Source of the DNA: Galaxea fascicularis
Lineage: Eukaryota; Cnidaria; Anthozoa; Scleractinia; Euphylliidae
Assembly (NCBI GenBank): GCA_948470475.1
Contig: OX419344.1
Coordinates: 14,223,047-14,287,046 of the forward strand
Direction of reading: 5' to 3'
DNA length: 64,000 bases
In this document: in pieces, positions 36,301 through 48,300 of the stretch
Numbering within the stretch: the stretch's first letter is position 1
Layout: every line of letters starts with the position of its first letter
The notes under the pieces: generated by a model
Told to the model about the DNA's origin: nothing
Databases searched by the model: none
Seen by the model: the letters and a program-made list of their open reading frames with translations, nothing else
Program-made: the position numbers and the translations under genes

Positions 36301-39300
36301 GTTTGCACTCCAGAGTTGATTCTCTGTTCCACCACTTGTATGTGTTTATAGTGCTACGCGGCACAACATATATATGTACCCTTACTTTTTCTTCGCCGCG
36401 ATTCACCACCTTAATCGTCCCCGACTTTCTCTGTCCGAGCTCGTAGCTTAGTCGGCAGAGCAACGGTAGATCTAATCCGGAGGTCGTGGGTTCGATTCCC
36501 ACCGAGGTCATAATAATTTTTTCTTTGCCTCGTGTGGTTCCCTGATACCCTTTACTAGGGCTAACGCCCAGTGGGTTTTTCATGGGTTTCTAATAGCACT
36601 TTAAGTTTGCACTCCAGAGTTGATTCTCTGTTCCACCACTTTTCTCCGGAAAGACTACCATAATGGTGGTACCCCTTGGCGTGATAGTAATAAATACATC
36701 ACGCAACAGTAGATGGATGACGCGTGACATTCCACGCATGTGTAACTTAGTAGTGACCGTCACTGACCACATGCTTTCAATAACACCTTTAAAAAAACAG
36801 GGAATTAGATTGGCCGCTGGCTGAAACAATGCCATGAAACCTTTGAAACCAATGAAACCTTTATTTCATTGGTTCAAGGCAGAACCATCCAACCACGGAA
36901 GAATTTCTTGAGCTTCATGCTGACATAGAGCGATTTTGTTTACACAAAACAGCTCAAAAAGAACGAAGAAAGATTCCCTTGAAAGCAGCAAATAGGAACA
37001 TAAGAACATAAATACTAGACTGTTTAACATGCCATGGATTTGTTTAGTTTTTGGTTCTACACTGTAATTACCGGTAGTGAATTCTGCCTGGAGACAGAAT
37101 TACGTCCCTTAAGAGAATCAGCCTGGGGCACATCATCTGGGGCCACAGCAACAGTCTTTGGTAGGGGAAGCAAAGATTGTGGAGCATCTTGAAACGAAAC
37201 CAGCCACTGCAATTCACTTGCTGCTGGGTGCCTTCTGTTAGCAAATTTCTGAAGAAGACATTTGGCTACAGTTTCAGCAGACAGTTGTGAAGAATTCTTA
37301 GCCCCCACTGAAGAGTTGCCCTCTGTAGACACAAGGGTTGTAGTGGACGTACAGAACTCGTTATTATATTGCTGGAGTTGCTTATCTGATGGACTGATCT
37401 CTTCCCAGTCATGGCTAAGTTCATCTTCACTCTCAAAAGCAGATTCTAAAACAGAAAGTAAATTATGATCAGAGACATCAGAAATTTGTCAGGAAGATAT
37501 ACAGCATTCAAAACACATGGACCTTGTTCTTTCAAATTCATTAACAAAATTAAGCAAGGCTGTTATGTTGCAGTGCTGTGGTTATGACAATAAAAAGACT
37601 GAAGAGTAGATAATGATTGACTAACAACTGCCTCTGAATATGACCACTCAAAGTGTAAAATTAATAATAATAATAACTTCATTACTTTCCAAATTCTGGC
37701 TTTTCAAAGTAATTACAATATTCAGTAATATGTAAAACTATAGAACAAAAAAAAATGATTAAAATCATATTTATATAACAGGTTCAACAAGAAATTTACA
37801 ATAATTATATTTAGATCAAAGCTTCTAACATTCTCTTTGTAATTTTTTGAACGATGCAAGGTTTGCTAGCTCAGTGAGCCTTTCGGGTAAGGAATTCCAC
37901 AGTGAAACTGCTCGATAATGGAAGGTTCTCTGGCCTGTGGCCATTCTGTATCCTGGGATGTCCATCTTATTCTTGTTCCATGGTGGATTTCACACCTCTT
38001 TTTGAACTTCTTAGCAAGACCGTCAGGGGCCAGTCCCCTTAAACACTTGAAAAACCAGTATGCAATCCCTGTAGATAAGCATGGATTCGACAGACAACCA
38101 TTTCAGTTCTTTGGGAACAGGGGTAATGTGATCAAATTTCTGCGAACAGGTTATAAACCTAACTGCAAAGTTTTGGACATTCTGTAATTTGTTGACATTC
38201 TTCTTTGTCATACTAGACCGGACAGATGAACAATAACAGCATTTGCTAAAGACCAGTGCATTAATTGATAACGTTTAATAAGGTGTTTCTGTCCAAAAGA
38301 TGTTTTACCCTTATTAATTTGACTTAAAGTTGACAAGCAAGAAGATGTAACACTTGTTAAAGTGTACAGTGTATATGTTCATCAAAACTCAATGTAGCGT
38401 CCATATACACCCCAAGGTCCTTCACTGAAACAACTGGACGCAACTCTTTCCCCCAGTAAAGTAACATGTAAATCCAGATCTGTAGGCGTATTTTTAAGCA
38501 TTTGACGGGTGCCAATTAATAGCAATTTTGTCTTATACAAGTTAATCAAAAGGCTATTTTGGCAGCACCACACGGCCACTTTCCTTAGGTCTTCAGTTAT
38601 TTGTCAAGCTGCACCATCGATATCTTTAGCTAAGAATGATAGATGTAATTTGGAATCATCCACGTGGGATTCTAAGGAGTAGTAAACTGGAATGTCCGGC
38701 AAATCATTTATGTAAACATTAAATATGCCAGCCCCAGGTTGGATCCTTGTGGAACTGTGTGTGTAGATTTACACATTCTAGACATTTCATCATGCATGTA
38801 GCTCCTGAACTATTCTAGTGCTGAACTAGACAGCCCCAACAAGCTCAAGTTGACTAAAAGTTTGGCATGGCCTAGATACTGTCAAATGCTTTGGACAGGT
38901 CCAAAAAGACCATAAGTGTCAGCAATTTCTTGTTCATTGCTTCCAGAATCTTGCCTGTCATCATAACATTCAGTGTCTCACTTGAATGTCGAGCTTTATT
39001 CCCACTTTGACGTTCAGTCAAATGTTTCTTGCTTTTCATGTATGCAATGACTCATGGTTTAGGGCTGCCTGTTCACATATCTTTGACATAGCTGGAAGCA
39101 AAGAAACGGGCGATTGTTGTTTGCTAACTCAAGGTCACCAAACCTGATGTGAAAATGGAAGTGGAAGTGGAACTGCCTCTGATATTTTCCAGGCAGCGGG
39201 AAATACCGAAGATAACAATGAATGGTTCACAATGTCAGTTAATGCTGGTGAGATACATAGCAAAGCGTCCTTAATGACAGCTATCGGAACTTGGTTGTAC

Positions 39301-42300
39301 CCAGGAGCCTTATTGGATTGAAAGGACATAACAATCCTTTTGATTTCACTTCAGAAACTGCCTGAAAATGAAATTTCTGTCAATGTCGATTGGATCGATG
39401 CCAGATAATCTTAAGATTGCCTCGTTGCGACCGCTACTGAAGAAACTGAATGCTGACTGTGAGCAATTTTCCAACTTCCTCCTGGAGTCCAATTTGAAGT
39501 TTCTTTCAAAACTGGTTTAGAAGTCTGTATTTGTTCAAGTGAATAATCTAATGGTTAATGGCTTACATTAACGTTTTCAATCTACCTACAAAGTGCACCA
39601 CAGTACAGAGACTGCACTACTAAGGATCACAGATGACATCTTACTTTCATTGGACAGGGGGACAATGTGTTCCTATTGTTACTAGATTTATCAGCGGCAT
39701 TTGATGCGGTTAATCATTCTTTGCTACTCTCGCATCTGGAGAATTCGTTTGGCACCATGGGAACTGTTCTGCAGTGGTTTCATTCTTATCTGTCTGGCCG
39801 ATCTCAGTTTGTTGAAATTGGGGATACAACATCGTCGGTTAGGGATCTGACTGTGGGCGTTCCGCAGGGTTCTGTCCTAGGTCCAATTTTATATCTGTTG
39901 TATACTGCACCACTTGCTGAGATAATACGAAGTCATGGGCTCGACTATCATTTCTATGCTGATGATATTCAGCTTTACATATCGTTCAAAGATTGTGATG
40001 TTGATGTTGCAAGGCTTTGGGTAAAGAACTGTGTTGCTGATATATGTCATTGGATGAATGTAAACGAGCTGAAACTTAATCACGACAAGACAGAAATTTT
40101 GCTTATTCACTAGAAGTACCATACTCGTCCATTTTTTAGCGACTTTAGTATGGGTAATGAGAGGCTGACAACCACCGCTAATGCCAGGAGTCTGGGAGTA
40201 CATGTAGTACTTCATGACAACATGTTATTCGATGGGCATGTCTCAGACATTTGCAGATCATCGTTTTACCAGCTTAGGAACTTATCTCACACAAGAGTCT
40301 AGCAAAATTGCTGTGCATACTTTTGTAACATCTAAACTAGACTATTGCAATTCCTTGCTTTACGGTTGTAAGAAAATGCAGTTGAAGAAGCTCCAATATG
40401 TTCAGAACGCTGCTGCCAGGATCACTGCTCAGACTCGTAAATTTGATCACATTATGCCTGTTTTATCTGATCTTCATTGGCTTCCTGTTAGTTAGCATAA
40501 AATTATTGTTTATAAAATTCTGTTGCTAGTATTCAAATCACTTCATAACCTCTCACCTAGCTATCTGGCGGACAGACTTAGTTATCAACTGCACTCCAGG
40601 AATTTGTGGTCTGTATCTAAGCAGCTGTTAGAACGACCTCGATCGTTCACGAAAACTTACTGGGACGAGGCGTGCTTCCATAAGGACTGTTTTTCGACAG
40701 ATCATTTGCCCATACATGCAGTTCTCAACCTGCATTTTGCATGGCCAAATTTTGAAGACAGTTTTAAAACAAAGTCAGTTTTTGTCTTTTCGTTGGCGGA
40801 GTGTCAGTGACAAACAGCGGGAGAAAGAACAAGAAAAGGCACAAGTAAACAAGCAGAGTATCAGTGACAAACAGCGGGAGAAAGAACAAGAAAAGGCACA
40901 AGTAAACAAGCAGAGTATCAGTGACAAACAGCGGGAGAAAGAGCACAAGCAAACCGGTTGAATTGTACTGTCGAGCAATCGGAGAAAGAACAAAAAAAGG
41001 GCTCGAGTAAACAGGCTGAATAGTACTGATGAGATACAGGAGAAAGAACAATAAAAAGCTCGAGAAAAGAGACGAAATTATAGTGAGGAACAGCAAAAAA
41101 GAGAGCGTCACTTATCAAGCTTTAAAAACATTACCAAGTGTCAGGGAGTTTCAGCTTTTCCTCATGTTTGCCTGTAGAAGCTTGCATGAAGAGAAAAGAT
41201 CGTGTGGTCTGGCAAAGTTCCAGTAATTATGCGCTGTCTTCGGACCTTGCTGTGTGTTAAACTGGATGGTTTTGCCGCTAAAATCCTTAATTGAAGAAGC
41301 TTCCTTCGTAGGCATGAGAAGTAATAAGGCTTACTTTTGTGTGAAATGACAGCTTCAGGTTAAGCTCTGCATTCGGAGTGATTGTTGACTGACTTAAACT
41401 GCGCACAGGTTAGTACTCCTGTTTTGTCTTTTATACAGACGTTTATGCAAAGAAAATTGAATAGCAATTTGTGTCGGTTTGTTATTTGTCTTACTTTTTC
41501 CGATTTCTACGAGAAACGTCGAAGAGACTTTTGCATCGCGATCTTTTTGCTTACGTTTTGTTGTTTTCACACTTTCATCTCAAATTGGTTTAGACTCTTG
41601 TTTTTTCCAAATGTTTTCTATCCAATATTTCATCTTAGATCCTAAAACGTTTCGTTTTTTTCCTTCTGTCGCTCATTTTAGGGCAGAAAATTTGTTGAAG
41701 AAAAGCCAAGCGAAGCCTGGACGGTTTATAACCTCAGCCCTGCTTGGTAAGTTTGACATTTGGAAAACTCTCGCAAACAACAGCAACTCCTTGCCAAAAG
41801 TAAACACGATTTTTAACAGCTGCAGCATTGGAAATGCCAGCAATATGTTGTCCCTTGCCGCAATTCTTAGCAAAGCAATGATTTTGTGTGAAATGATGGC
41901 TATTACCGGTATGTCAGCTCTGTTCGGAGTGATTATTGACTGACCTAAACTGTCCGCATCCGCAAGTTGGTATTCCTGTGTTGTCTTTTATACGGACACT
42001 TATGTCAAGAACACTCAGACTAGCAATTTGCCCAGGTTACTCATGAGTTATGTTTGTTACCTGTCTTATTTTTCCAATTTCTACGAGAAACGTCGAAGAA
42101 ACATTTGTATCGTTTTTTGTTTTCTTACGTTTTGTTGTTTTCACGTTTTTATCTCAAATTGGTTTGGACTAAAAAATGCTCGTGTTTTTTCCAAATGTTT
42201 TCTATCCAATAATTCACTTTGGATCCTAAAACTCTTCGTTTTCCCTGCTGTCACTCATTTTCAGGCACAAAGTTGGTTGAGGGAAAGCCAAGCGAAGTTC

Positions 42301-45300
42301 GGCCGGTTTATATCGTCCGCTCCGCTTCGTTAGGAACAAGAGCCAGATTGACATTTGGAAAACTCTCACAAAGAGCAACAACATCCTCTCCAAAAGCAAA
42401 CACAATTAAAATGCCAGCAATATGTTGTCCCTCACAGCAATTCTCGTTGTTAGTTAAAAAATCGCAGACTTAAAACGCTAATTGCAGTAAAAGCTTCGTC
42501 TTTAATTCAATGTTTATTGACAAATGTTTTTGTGAAACCAATTTGTTTGTCTGTTGTCATTGCCAATCAGATGTTATTATTAACAGTGATGTAAAAAATA
42601 ATACCGCCCAAGACTTGTAGTCAAGGTTTGTAGTTTGCAATATTTGTACAATGTAATTGATCGAAGTCAAGAATAAAACCATTCTCAACCATTTGCAGTT
42701 GATCACCTGAGTTGATTCATGGCTTATCGTGCCGCAGTCACTTTTCACATCGAAGTTAGTCATTTTCGCTTAATGTCTTTCACTGCTATTGTAAAAAGAA
42801 CACCGATGGCAGTTTTTTATCGTCTTTACTCTTATAGATCACAAAAATGACACCATGAAATAAAATGTCAACAATACATGTTAGAAAATTGTGACTCAGC
42901 CAAAGCACATAACCGGTTGTGATGTTGGATTTTAAAGTGAGACACTGGGGCTGTTAATCTATAGTTTAGAGATTTACACCATTTGTATTGAAATGTAATT
43001 GGATGTAATTAAACTGTGATGAAGTAAAATGGTTCATGCTCATAGTCATGTAGTCCCTTGATCCAACGTGGCAAAGGCCGATGATAAATCGAAAATGTAC
43101 GTCAGCACATGTTTGAATGGTGGCTGTGGCTCTGCAGCAAAACAGTAAAAAACATGTATAATCGCAATGCAGAAGTCCTTACTGTAGTCCTGGCTCGAGT
43201 CCTGGCATTGATTTTATTTTATCGATAAATGCCATACAATAAGGAAAGAACTGTGGAGCTCCGCTTTTAGGCTTGCCTAAATATATATATTTAAATAATA
43301 ATGGAATTAAAAATATAGTATATTTTATTTTTGTAACTTATTTTCTAAAAGATATTAGCTCTGAAGCTACGCTGTAAATTTTGAGCGTAAATAAAGTATA
43401 TGTATGTCTGTCTGTATGTACATATGTATGTATGTATGCAACAAATTATTACTTTAATCAAAGATGGCAGATTGATCAACTGCACAAAAAAAATGGCATG
43501 CGTGTGCATATAATTTATAAAAAGGCAGCTGACAAACCCATGTGACATGACATTACTCTCCCCAATACAGTAAACACCCGCATATAAGAACACACGGATT
43601 AAGAACATCAGGCTGAAATTTTACAAATAAAGCACCATTTTTATAAGAACAAAATCAACCTGGAAATGTAAATGTTCTTATAAAATGGAGAAGGCATTTA
43701 AAAAAGTACAGAGCATGCCGAAGGCCTGCTGCCAGATAACTGCAGCTCATCAGCTGTTTTTGCGGGTTAATTGTTACAATGATGTCATGATATTAATTAA
43801 TTTTATTTTTCCATTAAATATGCTAATTAAATCTCAAGCAATATTTTTTCCTTAGTTTCAGTTCTGAATTCCAACAACAAAATTTAAGAACAATTCAAGA
43901 ACATCTTGAGGCTGATTTTTCACTAAATACCTGATAAATAAGAACCTGATCAGCCTGAGCTCCGAAATCATGTGTTCTTATATGCGGGTGTTTACTGTAA
44001 TACACAGAAGTCGTAAGTTTAGTCTTTCTGGTGGCTTCTGCAGCCAAATGGGATAACATCTACAAGGTGTTGGTGGTTTGCTAGGTAAGACCTCTGATTG
44101 GCTACTTGGAGGGCTGTCCAGAGTGATGCTGGTAGGTTTCTCAGCATCATGCACTGTAGGCATCTGTGGTACTTCATTTTCCAATAATACTTGTCAATTG
44201 CCCTGCATGCTGCTGGGCTTGATTGTGGCATTGGGTCTTCCTTGTTTGAGTCAGAAGTTATAGAAGACTCTCTCAGTTGATCAGGGTATTGCAGCAGAAC
44301 TATATTGACAATCAATGCAGTTTAAGTATACAACAAATAATTAGTGCATTGTACTTACTTGATGAAGTTGTGGCTGTACTTGGCTCTGAGGTGGTTGACT
44401 GTGTTGTTTCATCACTGAAGGCAAGCTGTTCTTTTATACGTCTTCCTTGTTTTTTCTCCCATCTTTTTCTCTCCAGTTCTTTCTTTAAACGGCAAATCTC
44501 TTCATCATCATCTTCCTCAGAAGTGTTGAAATCATCACACTTCATCTAAATAAAATAAGATAAAACAATTATTTATGCAGTACACTAACTGTTAAGATAT
44601 CATCTTCACTCTCGTAAATTAGGGCGAGCGTCAAGCCTTGTTTTTCCGTCTTTAATAGTAAACTGAACACAATTATTCAAATTGAAAAACAAGTAGCTCT
44701 CTGTAGTTATCATTCATTTGCCTTTAAAATCAAGTGGAGGCTTTTTCTTTGTTAAACTTGGTTTGCTCGCTCCTGGTAAGCCCCTAGCTCATATATTTTT
44801 TCTCTATGAATGTTTTCCAACTTTTTTGCTTAAATCATCCACCCATCTGTTTCCAGTGGTTAATACCTGTTTCCTAAGTAATTCCGGTTTACTTGTTAAG
44901 TAACTGAATCGTTTGTATTGTATTTGTTTTGTACAGTATTTGTTATTGTCTGAAGACATTAACTCTGAATACTATAAATGTATACTTGTATAGCAATAAT
45001 TGATAAGATTGTATTGTAAGTTGTGCAAGTAAGCATTGTATTGTAAGCCGTGTAAGTACCATCGTGTAAGTATTGTAGATAGTTTACTAGGTATTGTCAG
45101 TGGTGTAGGCACTGTGATGGACTTGGCAAAAATAAAATAATATAAATGATAAAAAAAACATGCTACAAGATTACAATCAATGAGAGCTTTCATGAAGATG
45201 GAGCTGACAATGTTCTTTGACCAAGAAATAGTAGTTCAAAGTTGTCAAAGTATTGTATGCAATACTGTTTAATGATTATAATGCAAAATTGCACATGAGT

Positions 45301-48300
45301 ATTGCCCAAGACTGTGGGAATCGGGGGGTACTGGAATCTCACAAGCTTGAGTGGAAAAATTGTTTTTAATTATCAATATTCAATTCAGCAATTAACAAAC
45401 AGTTTACTGAATTTATTAGAGGAAAGCTGCTACTTCTGCCTCGCACATGAATTTATGTAGATCACAGGAGCTCTGTATTTATTCAGTGCAGAATGACCAT
45501 AAAATTATTTAGAAAGGAGGAGAGAATTGAATCCAAACCTTCTGTTAAAAAAAATTTATGATTGCTAACGACCTCACTGAGAATCTGTAATCCTGACATA
45601 AAGCAATTTACTTGGTCTCAAAGAAACCCTTTAATAAGATGCTTGGATTTCTGGCTTACTAGTACAGAAATTCAAGATGATGTAGCGATAACAAAAATAA
45701 TTCAGGCTGTAAAATCTGATCATTTGGTAATTACATTGATGCTAAATAGCTGAGAATCCTGTAAAAAGGACAGATAGTGAATTGAGGTGTCAATCCCGCA
45801 GCACATTCATGTACATGCTTGCTGACTCCTATAGCATACATGTGTGCAGGTCTCTAATTTGCTGTTTATGAACTGTCACTCTATTTCTCAGGACATCACC
45901 TTTTTTTCCTATATAATTATGTCCTGCACCTGTGCAGGATATGGACATACTGATTACAGTAATTAGCATAGCAATTCTCAGAGTTAATCAAAGGGCTCTT
46001 AGAAGTTTTATGCAAATTTAGCCTCAAGCTCATTGACAAATTATAGGAAGAATTCAAAACACAATACAAAAGATGTGTATGAACTCAAAAGGGACAATAA
46101 TAGATTTACTACATACTAACACAGTGAGTGTGAACCAAACACAAATAAGCTGTGAAAGAAAATAGAGCTGGAGAAATAATACTGAACCCTTTGTAAAATT
46201 GACATTTTATGTAGAACTATAAAACTCTAAAGTCCAAGTATACTTTTTTTTCCCGAAGTTATGTACACGTACTTGAGTGGTGTTCTTTCAGAAGAACGGT
46301 ATTTGAACATATTTCAATGTAAAAATGTTTACTAAAATGTTACATGTACATGTACGTAAACTACCCTTAGAAATGATAAACTCATTGCAAACCTGTTCAA
46401 TAGCAGCAATCAGTGCTTCAGATATACTGAAATGAGCATTCTCCTGTTTACAAGAGGGAAACCACAATCCAAAATCAACTCAAACTCATTACCCGGTAAC
46501 TAGAGTCATTTAGAACAAAGGAGAACAAAATTAATTGTATGCATTTATACTTTAATAATAAAATAATAATACAGCATTTGTAGTGTGCAAATTCCATATG
46601 GATATGCTCAAATGTGCAATTACAATAAAAACTAAGAACCAACCCTAAAATTACACATAAAGCTAAAATCTGCAGAAAGTAATATCACTATTTAAATAAT
46701 CTTAAAGGCAAGATAACCCTTATTAACATAAAATTACAGTAATCATATAAATAACATAACAATGTAGTCAACTAGAAAAAGTGTGGCCTTAAAGCCAGCA
46801 ACAGTGCTTTCAGACCTAATGTCCAAGGAAGAGTGTTCCAAAGTTTTGGCACCATAGAAAAAAAAAAGGGAAGCTAAGATAAAAATAAAGTGAACACCCC
46901 ATTGCAGACATGACTATCTCATAAAAAGATTGACGATTCTTCTAAAGAGCAAAGTTGATTGATCATTCATATAACAAAAACTCAATCTCTGATGAAAATC
47001 AAACCCATGATCTTCCTCATAACAGTTAAGGCCGGTTCTCACTACACTCTTTTTTTTTTAATAACAACCAGTAAAATTTAGCTCAGGCTCGATGTTCTTA
47101 TTTTTTCGGCCATTTCAGCCTCAAAATGTTCTTATTTTGTTCTTAAAATTCTGTGTTCTCTAATGGCCCCAAATGTGGTTATACCATACTTTACAGTACT
47201 TCACTGTAGGGACCCTGACCTACAGGGTGCCTAAACCATAGATAAACATTAAACAGTTGGATTTAATAATTGTAAAGAAAACCATTAGCTTTACACTGTC
47301 GTCGCGGACTGATGTTTGTTTGTTGAAAAAAAATTTCAGCCTCAGATTGTTCTTAAATTGTTCTTATTTTTCTAGTGATTTCAGCCTCAATGTTCTTATT
47401 AAAAAAAAGAGTGTAGTGCATAAGCATAAGCACAAGGATAAGCATAACATAAGCAAGTGAGAACACCCGCGACACAAGGATAAGCATAAGAAAAACAAAC
47501 ATGTTTGTGTCAGCTTGTGCTCATGCTTATGCTTATGTCACAGTTTTCACAAGTGAGACCGGGGCCAACATAAGCATACGCATAAGCATAAGCTCAAGCC
47601 TTTCAACCAATCACAGGTCACTTTGACCCAGACTTCTGCGGAGAGTATCACAAGCAAAATGGCAGACACTATCACAGGTAACGCAAAGAGAAATATCTCA
47701 TTATCGTCAGCCATCTTGTTTTTAAACGTTGAGGAGACCTGGTATCGAGGATTGCTTGAAAAAATGTATTCTGCGCCAGTGTATGTCCTTATGCTTATGT
47801 TGTTGGTGTTCTCACTTGCTTATGCTTATGTTATGCTTATGCTTATGTGCTAGTGAGAACCAGCCTTTATAGTGTGCACCGATGTTATTAACTTATGTGT
47901 AGGCAATGTGCAAGATTGATATAACTGTCTATGGACCTTCTCAACTCGACGGAGTGTTACATAACGGTGCATCGGCAGTTATATCGTTGAAAATTGTATG
48001 TGTCGCCGTTCCGGCATGGACGCTCCGCTTTTGAATGCCACAGTTCCTGGCCCGCGACATAAGTCTACTTGGACGTGAAGGCCCAATATTATTTTGAACT
48101 TAGGAGCTCATTTGGAAAAGCTTTGTGGCAAGAAGGAGGCAAGGTCAGGTTTCGCCTCTTATGTCTCAGCTAGAGTGAGAGAAATCACGGATTTGCTCTC
48201 TGATGAAGGAGAAACTAGTTCACGCAATTAAGGCTTTCGATAATTTCAAAAATGCTCATTGGTGACTCCATCCTCTGAACCTCTCTCTTCTTGCGAGAAT

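Larger units (their letters stand above)
35908..36650 (+). repeat. 304-bp tandem repeat with tRNA-like segments and an inverted partial copy
   Basis: Two direct copies (period 304 bp; GAGCTCGTAGCTTAGTCGG at 36133 and 36437) are preceded by an inverted partial copy at 35908-36031. Each unit holds GTTTATAGTGCTACGCGG, ACATATATATGTACCCTTAC, a tRNA-like segment and CTAACGCCCAGTGGGTTTTT. This is probably a SINE-type repeat duplicated in place. Confidence 0.85.

Noticed and set aside
36133..36510. Two functional tRNA genes
   Set aside because: The T arm and acceptor fold, but the anticodon arm does not give a 7-nt loop, and the segments are part of a 304-bp repeat.
36257..36583. Minus-strand frame reading [16 protein letters not shown]
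   Set aside because: It is the antisense translation of the tRNA-like tandem repeat; the peptide is a familiar artefact and not a gene.
44543..44545. ATG as a translation start of a separate small gene
   Set aside because: An AG acceptor directly precedes it and the residues match the middle of Rubicon.
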